From JBDHBD01 sp039586095 (GTDB taxonomy: Bacteria; Gemmatimonadota; Gemmatimonadetes; Palauibacterales; Palauibacteraceae), in contig JBDHLB010000001.1 in assembly GCA_039586095.1 (NCBI GenBank), positions 1 through 64,000 on the forward strand: a stretch of DNA of 64,000 nucleotides. The letters are read 5' to 3'. How positions within the stretch are numbered: position 1 is the first letter of the stretch; every line of letters begins with the position of its first letter. Below are positions 37,201 through 44,933 of the stretch, one piece after another. A program made the position numbers and the translations under genes. The notes below the pieces were generated by a model, which was given only the letters and a program-made list of their open reading frames with translations, ran no database searches and had not been told where the DNA came from.

Positions 37201-37333
37201 TGACCGGCGAGTCGACATCGGGGAACTCGCGCACGGAAAGACGCGTGAACGCGATGAAGCCGAACAGAATCAGAGCCAGGCTCACCATGCTCGTGAGCAC
37301 CGGCCGCTGGATCGATGTGTCGGAAAGCTTCAC
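34202..37333 (-). CDS. RND multidrug efflux pump (AcrB/HAE1-type)
   Basis: A 1043-residue proton-driven pump with 12 TM helices and two large periplasmic loops. The N-terminus MKLSDTSIQRPVLTSMVSLA is typical. TM4 carries the proton-relay pair in LALILAIGIVVDDAIIVMEN, and the second half has SQIGMILLVGIVTKNSILLVEYAN. The GTG start at 37333 gives the standard N-terminus. It is first in the operon with TolC-like and adaptor genes, all coupled by 4-bp overlaps. Substrates (drugs, bile-like compounds, lipids) cannot be read from sequence. Confidence 0.96.
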   Translation of the reverse strand: MKLSDTSIQRPVLTSMVSLALILFGFIAFTRLSVREFPDVDSPVISVSVSLPGANARVVESSITDVLEEELATIAGVRTLTSSSAEQSANISLEFTLDRDLEAAAQDVRDKVARVRGRLPDQIREPVVAKQDADAEPFFWIALAGENYSLMQLSDLADRLVKTQLQSLPGVGRIQIFGERRYSMRVWLRSSELAARGITVQDVENAIRTRNVEVPAGRIESARREFTVRSLGELKTADEFADMVVSARGGQVVRLRDVARVELGSENLRSSLRYNGQNAIAVGVVRQSKANLVEVSDAVQSELESIQEALPPGVEITAGFDSAIFVRRSIREAEETLILAGILVVLIIFVFLRNIRGTIIPGLAIPTSIIAAFGVMYFLGFTINNLTLLALILAIGIVVDDAIIVMENAYRHQDELGDDPVTAATNGTREIAFAVIATTVALVAVFSPLAFLQGTVGRLFNEFGIAMAGAVVVSSFVALTLTPMLCAKILRVRRQHGRFYNALERGFQAIAHGYARSLGWAVRHRWSVVGGAILAVLLAGIVFTQLEREFVPPEDRGYFIVITVAPEGSTLEYTDSYQRQVEAVLGRTEDIDKYFSVVGFGGNVAGGIVFARLTDWSDRDRSVDDILAEIRPQLFGIPGIFAFAANPPAFGFGNPVNFVVRHPNFDSLTAAQNRLLPRARQIAALLNVDTDLKVNKPELTVRFERDRAEDLGIPVANVAATLQTMLGGRRVSTFTRDNKLYDVIVRLEPDERATPSDISGLYVRGRENELVQLDAVASVEEGIGPRALSHFNRVRSFTVSAAVAPGFTLGQALDSLFAAGEELLPPGSSVALSGESRELDESGSALYFAFLLAIVVVFMVLAAQFESLVHPFTVLLAVPLAVTGALLTLLLAGSTLNLYSQIGMILLVGIVTKNSILLVEYANQRRAAGREIVEAMIEAGRIRLRPILMTAVATIVGALPIALGLGAGSASRRPLGYAIVGGLLFSTLLTLFLVPVVWIFFERARDRLRARSASRADRDLSPLAEGARAMVAGARNRGGAKAT

Positions 37334-37591
37334 GGTACAGCCTCTGAACTTCTACTCGTTCGGGTCCGGACGCGCCTGCGGTGAATCGCGTTCGGGCCGA
37401 ATCTGACGCGTGAATCGCACATGGGTGACCCGATCCCGTACGCCCGTGCCACACTCGATGTTTCTTCTCTTTGGATCGAGAAGGGGCATAAGATTACGCG
37501 GGATGTCGGATTCTGAACAGTCGACTGGGGTCAGTGTACCGACGCGCACCGGTGGCCGAGGCCAAGAGAAGGTGAGATGAAGGGAGAGCGA

Positions 37592-38167
37592 ATGAACGAG
37601 ACAGAAGGACGCGGACTCGTAGTGTGTGGGATCGCCGGCAGCTTGCGCGAGGGCTCCTTCAACCGGGCGCTGCTGCGGACCGCCGGCGAGTTGGCACGAC
37701 CTGGAATGGAGCTGCACGTGTTCGATCGGGTCGGAGACCTTCCGCTCTTTGATCAGGACGTGGAGGCCGAGGGCGATCCGGAGCCTGTCGCCGCTCTGAA
37801 GAGCGCGATTCTCGGATCGGATGCGCTACTGATCGCGTCCCCGGAGTACAGCCGGTCCGTGACGGGCGTTCTAAAGAATGCGCTCGACTGGGCGGCTCGG
37901 CCGCCGCGCGAGCCGACCCTGAGCGGGAAACCCGTCGCGATCATGGGCGCCAGCCCGGGTCGTTTCGGAACCGTGAACTCCCAACGCACGCTGCGCGAGA
38001 TCCTTCGCGCCTGCGGGTGTCATGTGATGCCGAGACCCGAGCTGTACGTGAGCGGGGCAGGCTCCCTGTTCGACGAGGAGGGACGGCTGGAGGACGAGGC
38101 GACCAGGAAGCGGTTGCGAAGGCTGCTTGAGGCACTCCCTGATTGGGCGGAACGGAACGGCATATGA
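37592..38167 (+). CDS. NADPH-dependent FMN reductase family protein
   Basis: About 191 residues with the flavodoxin-like FMN-reductase pattern: GIAGSLREGSFNRALLR, then SPEYSRSVTGVLKNALDWAAR and GKPVAIMGASPG. Likely an NAD(P)H:quinone or FMN/azo reductase in the cytoplasm. ATG 37592 with GGGAGA five bases upstream is preferred; ATG 37577 in the same frame adds five residues and has a poorly spaced site. A CDGSH iron-sulfur gene begins 31 bp after its stop, so both may belong to a redox-related unit. Confidence 0.9.
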   Translation: MNETEGRGLVVCGIAGSLREGSFNRALLRTAGELARPGMELHVFDRVGDLPLFDQDVEAEGDPEPVAALKSAILGSDALLIASPEYSRSVTGVLKNALDWAARPPREPTLSGKPVAIMGASPGRFGTVNSQRTLREILRACGCHVMPRPELYVSGAGSLFDEEGRLEDEATRKRLRRLLEALPDWAERNGI

Positions 38168-38198
38168 GGCGGTGGGAACAAGAAAGGGCGTTGATATA

Positions 38199-38420
38199 AT
38201 GAGTGAACAGGAAGTGGTGATCACCGCATACGAAGACGGCCCCTACGTCGTAAATGGACCCGCGTGCTTGAAGGACTCGGACGGCAACGCGTGGAGTACG
38301 GAGGGCCGGAGGTCGTTCGCTCTGTGCCGTTGCGGTGCCTCGACCAACAAGCCGTTTTGCGACGGGACCCATTCGAAGATCGGGTTCAAGGCGGCGGGAA
38401 GAGCCGCGGGGGAAGGTTAG
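38199..38420 (+). CDS. CDGSH iron-sulfur domain protein
   Basis: A 73-residue protein with one CDGSH motif: Cys43, Cys45, Cys54 and His58 in CRCGASTNKPFCDGTHSK, the exact 3Cys-1His ligand set for a redox-active 2Fe-2S cluster. The N-terminal half (VITAYEDGPYVVNG) is the usual strand region of the bacterial type. ATG 38199 is preferred over the frame-open upstream region. It follows the FMN-reductase-like gene, a plausible electron-transfer partner. Confidence 0.92.
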   Translation: MSEQEVVITAYEDGPYVVNGPACLKDSDGNAWSTEGRRSFALCRCGASTNKPFCDGTHSKIGFKAAGRAAGEG

Positions 38421-38601
38421 ACAAAGCGCCCCTGGGAGAACCAGCGGCGCGGGATGAGCCAGCTCTCGACTGTGGGCGCACTCCCGTAGTCAGTGCGAAC
38501 CGGGGCGCACAGTCTGCCCGAAAAGCAGGTACAGAGCTCCGTCGTCCACGCCCCTCGGCGCTCGGTCGTTCAGTCACTTCGTCAGCGAATCGAGTGTTGG
38601 C

Positions 38602-38733
38602 TCAGATGAACCAGGCCTCCATCTCGGATTCGACCTCGGCCTGCTCGTCATCCTGCTGCTGGTGCAGCTGGGTCGCCATGGCCAGAGCCGCGATGCTCGC
38701 GGCCAGAGCGACGAGCAGGTAGTAGGTCCTCAT
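38602..38733 (-). CDS. Small membrane-anchored peptide (43 aa)
   Basis: 43 residues from ATG 38733 with a very strong AGGAGGAAAGG site just upstream. One hydrophobic helix (TYYLLVALAASIAALAMA) is followed by a Gln/Asp/Glu-rich tail (QQQDDEQAEVESEMEAWFI). It could be a small membrane protein or have an uncleaved signal anchor. The frame is open further upstream to 38922, but the strong binding site decides the start. Unknown function. Confidence 0.6.
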   Translation of the reverse strand: MRTYYLLVALAASIAALAMATQLHQQQDDEQAEVESEMEAWFI

Positions 38734-39119
38734 CCTTTCCTCCTGCTGCCTGACCAGGTGTGTTTCGGCTTCGAACCTCCTCGACAGAAGTCTCAGGGTT
38801 CCCGGCCCGTTCTTCCTCCACCTCGAAGACTCCTTCGGTCGGCCTCGCGTCACGCACTGCGCAAGTCCACGGAAGAAGCCTCGTCGCTCGCATCTTACTG
38901 CATATTCCTTGCTACTGTGCATAGATTACGTAAACAATTGAAACGCAGGAAGGTAGGGCGTCGGATACATCCTCCGCCTCCCCCGAGTGCTGCAGAAGTT
39001 CCCCAATCGTGTAGCAGATTGCCGCAGCGTCGCTTACGCGCGCTCAGGCGCGCCGAATCGATGGCGCCCGTAGATATCCCGAAGAAATCGTGCGCGGATC
39101 GAGCTCGGAATCGGCGGGC
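38734..39119. other. 386-bp intergenic stretch without a supported gene
   Basis: No convincing coding frame. It contains an AT-rich patch at about 38895-38945, unusual for this GC-rich window, which could hold a promoter for the 43-residue peptide on the minus strand. I could not place a clear -10/-35 pair. It separates that peptide gene from the end of the sodium-dependent transporter gene. I saw no terminator hairpin. Confidence 0.4.
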
Positions 39120-40496
39120 TTACGCCAACAGCGTGCGCACCAGAGACACGAGAATCGCCACAATCGCGACCGGGCACACGAACCGGATGAGGAACGACCA
39201 CGTGCGCCCGAGCGGGAATTCGCCGTCGTTCTCCCTCACTTCCTCACCCGCGTTCCTCACGCCCCACACCCAGCCGACGAACACGCTGATCAGAAGCGCG
39301 CCGATCACGAGCGAGTACTGCCCGAAGATCGTGAACAGCAGCGACAGAAAGTCGAGTCCCACGCCCGGAATTCGAGACAGCCAGCCGACGGCACCGTTTG
39401 CGAGCGCACTGGGAATCCCGATCAGGAAGGCGATCGTCCCCAGAATGATCGCCGCTTTTCTGCGGGACGCACCCCGCTCGTCCACTGCCCAGGCCGTCGT
39501 GACCTCCAGCAAAGACACGCTGGAGGTGAGCGCGGCGATCCCCAGCAGCACGAAGAAGCCGGTCCCGAACACGATGCCGCCGATGGGCGCCGGCGGAATC
39601 GAGGACAGAAGCGAGGTGAGCACCACGAAGACCATGCCCGGTCCACCGGCCCCGGGCTCCAGGCCCGCGTGGAACAGTGTCGGGAAGATGATCAACCCGG
39701 CGAGGATGGCGATCGTCGTGTCGAATCCCGTCACCCAGGCAGCGGAGGAAACGAGGTCATCACGCTTGGAAACATACGATCCGTAGGTGATCATCGCTCC
39801 CATGCCGAGGCTCAGGCTGAAGAACGCCTGGCCGATCGCGGCAAGTACCACCGTCACACTGACCTTGCTGAAATCCGGCTTGAAGTAGAATTCCAGCCCG
39901 GTCCCGGCGCCCGAGAGCGTCACGGCGCGCAGAGCGAGCAGAACCAGCAGCACGAACAGTATAGGCATGAGGACCTTCGTCCAGCGCTCGATCCCCTCGC
40001 GCACGCCTCCGAGAACGACGTAGACCGTGATGCACATGAACAGGAGGTGCCAGCCGATGGCCTGGACCGGGCCCCCGGCCACCTCGGCGAAGATCACCGC
40101 CGTATCGGCCTCCGGGCCGAACGTTCCGACGGCCGTCTTGAAGATGTAGGCCAACGTCCAACCCGCGATCACCGAATAGAAGCTCAGAATCATGATGCCG
40201 GTCAGCACCCCGAGCGCGCCGACGACTACCCAGGCCGAGCCGGGGGCCAGCGCCTTGAACGCACCGACCGGGTTCCGTTGCGTCCTCCGGCCCACGATCA
40301 GCTCCGCCAGCATGACGGGCGCCCCGATCAAGGCGACGGCGATCAGGTAGATGACTAGGAAAGCCGCCCCGCCGTTCTGCCCGGCCACCGTGGGAAAACC
40401 CCAGATGTTGCCGAGCCCGATGGCGCTCCCGGCAGCGGCCAGAATGAACGCGAGCTTCGAGCCCCACGTCGCCCGTCCTTGTCCCGGCGTTTGCAT
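39120..40496 (-). CDS. Neurotransmitter:sodium symporter (SLC6/LeuT-type) transporter
   Basis: 458 residues with about 11 TM helices. TM1 shows the family signature SKLAFILAAAGSAIGLGNIWGFP with the unwound GxGN segment that binds substrate and Na+. Later the TM6 region reads FFSLSLGMGAMITYGSY, another hallmark. It should cotransport an amino acid with sodium across the inner membrane. No small MetS-like subunit was found beside it. It is followed on the same strand by no close gene; upstream is a lipoprotein 100 bp away. Confidence 0.93.
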   Translation of the reverse strand: MQTPGQGRATWGSKLAFILAAAGSAIGLGNIWGFPTVAGQNGGAAFLVIYLIAVALIGAPVMLAELIVGRRTQRNPVGAFKALAPGSAWVVVGALGVLTGIMILSFYSVIAGWTLAYIFKTAVGTFGPEADTAVIFAEVAGGPVQAIGWHLLFMCITVYVVLGGVREGIERWTKVLMPILFVLLVLLALRAVTLSGAGTGLEFYFKPDFSKVSVTVVLAAIGQAFFSLSLGMGAMITYGSYVSKRDDLVSSAAWVTGFDTTIAILAGLIIFPTLFHAGLEPGAGGPGMVFVVLTSLLSSIPPAPIGGIVFGTGFFVLLGIAALTSSVSLLEVTTAWAVDERGASRRKAAIILGTIAFLIGIPSALANGAVGWLSRIPGVGLDFLSLLFTIFGQYSLVIGALLISVFVGWVWGVRNAGEEVRENDGEFPLGRTWSFLIRFVCPVAIVAILVSLVRTLLA

Positions 40497-40596
40497 GGAT
40501 GATGCTCCTGGTCGTGCTCGGATCGGCTGGTCTAGGGCCCGGTCGATACCGATGGCCCCACGGTTTCGCCCGACGATACGACGGCGGCCGAGTGCC

Positions 40597-41094
40597 TCAC
40601 AAGCGATCCGACCTCGCGCTGGGAACCTCCCAGCGCGTCAGTGAGTCCGCGACTGGTGCGACCGTGGCCGTGATCAACGACTGCCCCGCCAGATCCGTTG
40701 CCTGCAATCTCAGCTCTGCCGCCCTGACCTCGATGTCGACCCGGGTCGAGTCCAGTGGCGCGATCGTGTCGAGCACGACGCGACCGGCGCCGGCGTCCGC
40801 GTACACTACGGCGGGCTGCGCCGTTCGGTTTACCAGACGAAGCGGGTAGGTCTGCGCTTCCAGCTCCTCGATCGGGACACCGCCCCGTCCCAAAACGAGG
40901 GGAACTCTCTGCGCCGTGTCGCCTTCGCCAACCGCCAGATCCCCGGCCTCGGACAGACTGCTCGTATCGGAGGTCGAGGTGGCCGCGGAATCCTCCGCCA
41001 GGTCCGCCGCTCCCTCCTCACGAACCCCGCATCCGGCAACGATCGCCAGAACCAGAACTGCTGGTAGTGTTTTCGTGTTCATCCATCGCCTCAT
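40597..41094 (-). CDS. Predicted lipoprotein of unknown function
   Basis: 165 residues from ATG 41094, supported by GGAGG six bases upstream. Signal RRWMNTKTLPAVLVLAIVAGC ends in a lipobox. A Ser/Thr/Asp/Glu-rich linker (AEDSAATSTSDTSSLSEAG) precedes a strand-rich C-terminal domain (YPLRLVNRTAQPAVVYADAG, then DIEVRAAELRLQATD). No family recognised. It lies between the GlpD gene, 36 bp upstream, and the SLC6-like gene on the same strand. Confidence 0.75.
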   Translation of the reverse strand: MRRWMNTKTLPAVLVLAIVAGCGVREEGAADLAEDSAATSTSDTSSLSEAGDLAVGEGDTAQRVPLVLGRGGVPIEELEAQTYPLRLVNRTAQPAVVYADAGAGRVVLDTIAPLDSTRVDIEVRAAELRLQATDLAGQSLITATVAPVADSLTRWEVPSARSDRL

Positions 41095-41130
41095 TCCAGG
41101 CCTCCGCACCGCCTTCTCCACTCGTCCCAC

Positions 41131-42804
41131 TCAGCGGCCTCCGCGCAAGATGTGCAGACACGCGTTGTCCCGCGCGCGCACGGCTCTCGCATTCGCGATC
41201 TCCCGCTCCACACGCTCGCTATCCCAACCCAGCTCCGGCGCCAGGTAGGAGGCGACGCGCTCGGCGACAGTCTGCACCTGTTCTCGGGTCTCCAGCGCCA
41301 CGTGGGTACGCCGGTACAGAAAATCCTCGAGTCGAAGCGTCAGCTCGGCACGGGCCGCATACACGGCTTCCGCGGCCAGGTAGGGTCGGTCGTCGACCAG
41401 GGGCTGGTTCAGCTCGTGCCGTTCCCGCACCAGGTTCAGCACGTCGTCGGCGCGCGTTCCGTATGCACGCACCAGACGTTGCGCGCCGCCCTCGACGAGA
41501 CCCAGGTCGGCAGCACGAACCCGGATGTGCTCGTACAACGCCTCGAGGTCGTAGAAGTCGCCGCCTGGCAGAGGGATTTTCATCGTGTCGCACCGTCGCT
41601 GGGCGTCCACACCGGCTTCCGCCAACACCTTTCCGATTTGATCGACTGCGTCCTGCGCCATCGAGCGGTGAGAGGTGAGCTTGCCACCCGCGATCGTGAA
41701 GAAGCCCGCTGGCTCCTCCTGGACGAGGAAATCCCGTGAGATCTCGCCCTCCTCACCGGAGCCGCCGCGCTCGGTCACGACGAGCGGCCGCAGCCCGGCC
41801 CAGGCGCTCAGCACGTCCTCGGCGCGAAGACGCGCGGGCGGAAACAGCGAGTTCGTCGAGTCGAGCAGGTACTGTACATCCGCCGCAGTGGGTGTGACGC
41901 GAGCCGGATCTCCCCGATCGAAATCGTCCGTGGTTCCGATCAGTGTGAGATCGCGCCACGGCAGGACGAACATGATTCGTCGGTCGAGCGGACTCTCGAA
42001 GATAAGCGCGTGATCGTGCTTGATGCGTTCGCGGTCCACGTGGATATGGGTACCGCGAGTCGGACGAAGCATCGCCGAGCTCTTCGCACCAGCCAGCTCG
42101 CGACTGCGATCCGTCCACGGCCCCGTGGCGTTCACGACCGTCAACGCGTCGATCGTCCATTCTTCCTGTTGCTCATCATCGCGCACGCGGACTGCGTGGC
42201 CCGGCCAATCCGTCGTGTCGATCTCGACCGCCTCCACGCGGTTTGCGACGGCGGCCCCCGACTCGATCGCTCCGAGGACCGTGGCGAGCACCAGTCGCGC
42301 ATCGTCGACCTGTGCGTCGTAGTACCGGGCCCCTCCCAGCAACCCTTCGCTGCGTAGACGCGGCTCGGTGCGGAGCACCTCGACTGTACTCAGCATCTGG
42401 TGGCGCTCGATGTTCCGGAACAGGGAAAGGGCGTCGTACAGCCACATTCCGGCGTCCAGCTTCAGCTTTCCGACCCGGCCGTCGCGGTAGATGGGGAACA
42501 GGAACTCGAGGGGGCGCACGAGATGAGGCGCGTTGCGCAGTAACCTCCTGCGCTCCTGGCTGGCCTCGAACACGAGATCGAACTCGAACTGCTCCAGGTA
42601 ACGGAGGCCGCCGTGGACGAGGCGGGAGGAACGGCTGCTCGTCCCCTCGGCGAAGTCACGCGCCTCGATCAGGGCGGTTCGAAACCCTCGCCGAACCGCG
42701 TCGCGGGCCACCGCGGCGCCCGTGATCCCGCCGCCGATCACCAGCACGTCGAACGCCTCCTTCTTGAGCCGTCCGATGTGATCGGCGCGCCGTACCTCGA
42801 TCAC
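41131..42804 (-). CDS. glpD: Aerobic glycerol-3-phosphate dehydrogenase
   Basis: A 557-residue FAD-dependent sn-glycerol-3-phosphate dehydrogenase that feeds electrons to the quinone pool at the inner membrane and forms dihydroxyacetone phosphate. Features: FAD motif DVLVIGGGITGAAVARDA near residue 20, TSSRSSRLVHGGLRYLEQFE (split reading), and the C-terminal DAO_C-type domain. The GTG start at 42804 lies 4 bp after the stop of an alcohol dehydrogenase gene, so the two are cotranscribed. No glpF or glpK is nearby. Confidence 0.93.
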   Translation of the reverse strand: MIEVRRADHIGRLKKEAFDVLVIGGGITGAAVARDAVRRGFRTALIEARDFAEGTSSRSSRLVHGGLRYLEQFEFDLVFEASQERRRLLRNAPHLVRPLEFLFPIYRDGRVGKLKLDAGMWLYDALSLFRNIERHQMLSTVEVLRTEPRLRSEGLLGGARYYDAQVDDARLVLATVLGAIESGAAVANRVEAVEIDTTDWPGHAVRVRDDEQQEEWTIDALTVVNATGPWTDRSRELAGAKSSAMLRPTRGTHIHVDRERIKHDHALIFESPLDRRIMFVLPWRDLTLIGTTDDFDRGDPARVTPTAADVQYLLDSTNSLFPPARLRAEDVLSAWAGLRPLVVTERGGSGEEGEISRDFLVQEEPAGFFTIAGGKLTSHRSMAQDAVDQIGKVLAEAGVDAQRRCDTMKIPLPGGDFYDLEALYEHIRVRAADLGLVEGGAQRLVRAYGTRADDVLNLVRERHELNQPLVDDRPYLAAEAVYAARAELTLRLEDFLYRRTHVALETREQVQTVAERVASYLAPELGWDSERVEREIANARAVRARDNACLHILRGGR

Positions 42805-42808
42805 GGCG

Positions 42809-43837
42809 TCACGGAGCGAGGATGATCTTCCCGAAGACGGAGCCGGCCTCCAGCCGCTCGTACGCCTCGGGGGCTCTATCGAGAGAAAGCACGGTGTCGA
42901 CGATCGGTGACAGCCGACCCTCGAAGACCAGACCCATTACCCGCTCAAACTCCGCCTGGTTGGCCATCGTGCTCCCGAGCACCGCGATCTGTCTCCAGAA
43001 AGTCCGCCGAATGGACAAGTGGCCGGCATCGCCCGTCGTGGCGCCGTAGGTGACAAGGCGACCTGTGGGAGCCAGCGTGCGCAGACAGGCCTCGAAGATC
43101 GCTTCGCCCACGCTGTCGAGCACGACATCGACGCCTCGTTTCCGGGTCTCGCGCCACACGCGCTCCGTGAAATCCTCCATTTGACGATCAATGACGGAAT
43201 CCGCGCCCAGCTCCTGTACCCTGCGCACGTTCTCGTCGCCGCTGGTGACGGCGAACACGGTCGCGCCCGCGAGCTTCGCGATCTGAATGGCAGCGGTGGA
43301 CACGCCGCCTGAAGCACCCGTGATCAGGATGGTCTCACCAGGCTGGAGCGCCGCCCGGGTCATGAGGGCGCGCCACGCCGTCTGAAACACGAGGGGCGCG
43401 GCGGCGGCAAGCGAGAACTCGTATTCCGAGGGCAGGAGAAGGAGATTGCGGGCCGGAACGCACGCTTTATCGGCGAAGCCGCCTGCGACGTGCTCGCCGA
43501 TGATCCCGTAGCGCTCGCACAGGCTGTGCTCTCCGCAGGCGCACCATTCGCATGTGCCGCACCACAGCCCTGGATTCACCACGACTCGGTCACCCGGCGA
43601 CCACCCTTCGACGCCGTCGCCCAGTTCGTCGATGACCCCGGAGATGTCCGAACCACCGATGTGCGGCATCCCGACTTCCAATCCGGGCAGGCCACGTCGT
43701 ACCCACAGGTCCAGGTGGTTCATCGCGGCCGCGCGGACGCTCACGACCACTTCGCCGGACGATGGACGCGGATCCGGGAGCTCGCCGACCTCGAGCACTT
43801 CCGGTCCCCCGTGCTGCCGAAAGAAAGCCGCCTTCAT
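42809..43837 (-). CDS. Zinc-binding alcohol dehydrogenase family protein (MDR)
   Basis: A 342-residue medium-chain dehydrogenase/reductase. Structural-zinc cysteines are at 93, 96, 99 and 107 (CGTCEWCACGEHSLC), the NADP-binding motif is TGASGGVSTAAIQIAKLAGA, and the N-terminus is KAAFFRQHGGPEVLEV. The usual catalytic cysteine position reads NHLDLW, so the catalytic zinc may be absent, as in quinone-oxidoreductase-like members. It is first in an operon with glpD. Divergent from the suf operon. Confidence 0.9.
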   Translation of the reverse strand: MKAAFFRQHGGPEVLEVGELPDPRPSSGEVVVSVRAAAMNHLDLWVRRGLPGLEVGMPHIGGSDISGVIDELGDGVEGWSPGDRVVVNPGLWCGTCEWCACGEHSLCERYGIIGEHVAGGFADKACVPARNLLLLPSEYEFSLAAAAPLVFQTAWRALMTRAALQPGETILITGASGGVSTAAIQIAKLAGATVFAVTSGDENVRRVQELGADSVIDRQMEDFTERVWRETRKRGVDVVLDSVGEAIFEACLRTLAPTGRLVTYGATTGDAGHLSIRRTFWRQIAVLGSTMANQAEFERVMGLVFEGRLSPIVDTVLSLDRAPEAYERLEAGSVFGKIILAP

Positions 43838-43956
43838 GCGCTCCCCCTATCAACCCCATGTCGAGTCGCGAACCCGCCCAAGTTAGGGGCCGGGTCGGCA
43901 GACGGCACCCGGAGAGGCACCTTTCCGCAGCGAAGCGTGTAAGAGCGTTCGGCTGG

Positions 43957-43985
43957 TTGAAAGCGAGTCTCAACTAGACTATGTT
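43957..43985 (+). promoter_or_regulatory. Putative sigma70-type promoter of the suf operon
   Basis: TTGAAA at 43957-43962, a 17-bp spacer and TATGTT at 43980-43985, about 100 bp upstream of the SufC start. I see no clear IscR/SufR-type site overlapping it. Confidence 0.5.
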
Positions 43986-44086
43986 CGCCGGCCCTGGTTC
44001 GTCTTTTCTTGACCCGCAATTGCGGCGCCTTCGACAGCCGGCGTACACCCCGGTGGCGTCACCAGATAGCAAGAGGCAGCGATTAC

Positions 44087-44863
44087 ATGGCCAAGCACCT
44101 GCTCGAGATACGCGACCTGCACGCACGGGTCGAAGAAGAGGAGGTCGAGATCCTCAAGGGATTCGACCTCGTGGTGGATCACGGTGAGGTTCACGCGCTG
44201 ATGGGCCCCAACGGCTCGGGAAAGAGCACGCTGGCGAAAGTGATCGCCGGTCATCCGGGTTACGAGGTCACGGACGGGGAAATCCTCTTTCTGGGCCAGG
44301 ACATCCTGGAGATGGAGCCGTACGAGCGAAGCCGGGCCGGCGTGTTCATGGCCTTCCAGTACCCGGCCGAGATTCCCGGTGTCTCGATCTCCAACTTTCT
44401 GCGGACGGCATTGAACGCCCGCAGCGAGGAAGAGACGGACGTCTTCGCCTTCCAGAAGCTGCTGACGGAGAAGCTCGAGCTGCTGCGCATGGACCCCGCG
44501 TTCGCGATGCGGTATGTGAACGAAGGCTTCAGCGGTGGTGAAAAGAAGCGAAACGAGATCCTTCAGATGGCGGTCTTGAGACCGGCGCTTGGAGTGCTTG
44601 ACGAGACCGACAGCGGCCTGGACATCGACGCCCTCAAGATCGTGGCCAACGGGGTGAACACGCTCACCTCGGAGGACTCACGACTCGGGATTCTGCTGAT
44701 CACGCACTACAAGCGGATCCTCAATTACGTCCAGCCGGATCACGTCCACGTGATCATCGATGGAGCGATCGTCGAGAGCGGCGGTCCTGACCTGGCCGAC
44801 AAGCTCGAAGAGCACGGCTACGACTGGCTGCACGAGGAGGCGGCGGCGACGGCGGGCGTGTAG
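44087..44863 (+). CDS. sufC: Fe-S cluster assembly ATPase SufC
   Basis: A 258-residue ABC-type ATPase that powers the SufBCD scaffold in iron-sulfur cluster assembly. Walker A is GPNGSGKST (40-48), the signature is FSGGEKKRNE and Walker B is LGVLDETDSGLD, with the SufC-type DETDSGLD wording. ATG 44087 gives the standard N-terminus MAKHLLEIRDL; the longer open frame is not conserved-looking. It heads the operon C-B-D-Rieske-S-U. A putative promoter lies about 100 bp upstream. Confidence 0.97.
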   Translation: MAKHLLEIRDLHARVEEEEVEILKGFDLVVDHGEVHALMGPNGSGKSTLAKVIAGHPGYEVTDGEILFLGQDILEMEPYERSRAGVFMAFQYPAEIPGVSISNFLRTALNARSEEETDVFAFQKLLTEKLELLRMDPAFAMRYVNEGFSGGEKKRNEILQMAVLRPALGVLDETDSGLDIDALKIVANGVNTLTSEDSRLGILLITHYKRILNYVQPDHVHVIIDGAIVESGGPDLADKLEEHGYDWLHEEAAATAGV

Positions 44864-44933
44864 GCGCACCGGACGCTCTGTCGTCCGCTCGCTTCGCGAC
44901 GCTTCACCCGGACCGCACCGATACGGAGACACC

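Noticed and set aside
43838..44086. Possible IscR/SufR-type operator before sufC
   Set aside because: I searched for a symmetric element near the putative promoter and found none convincing.
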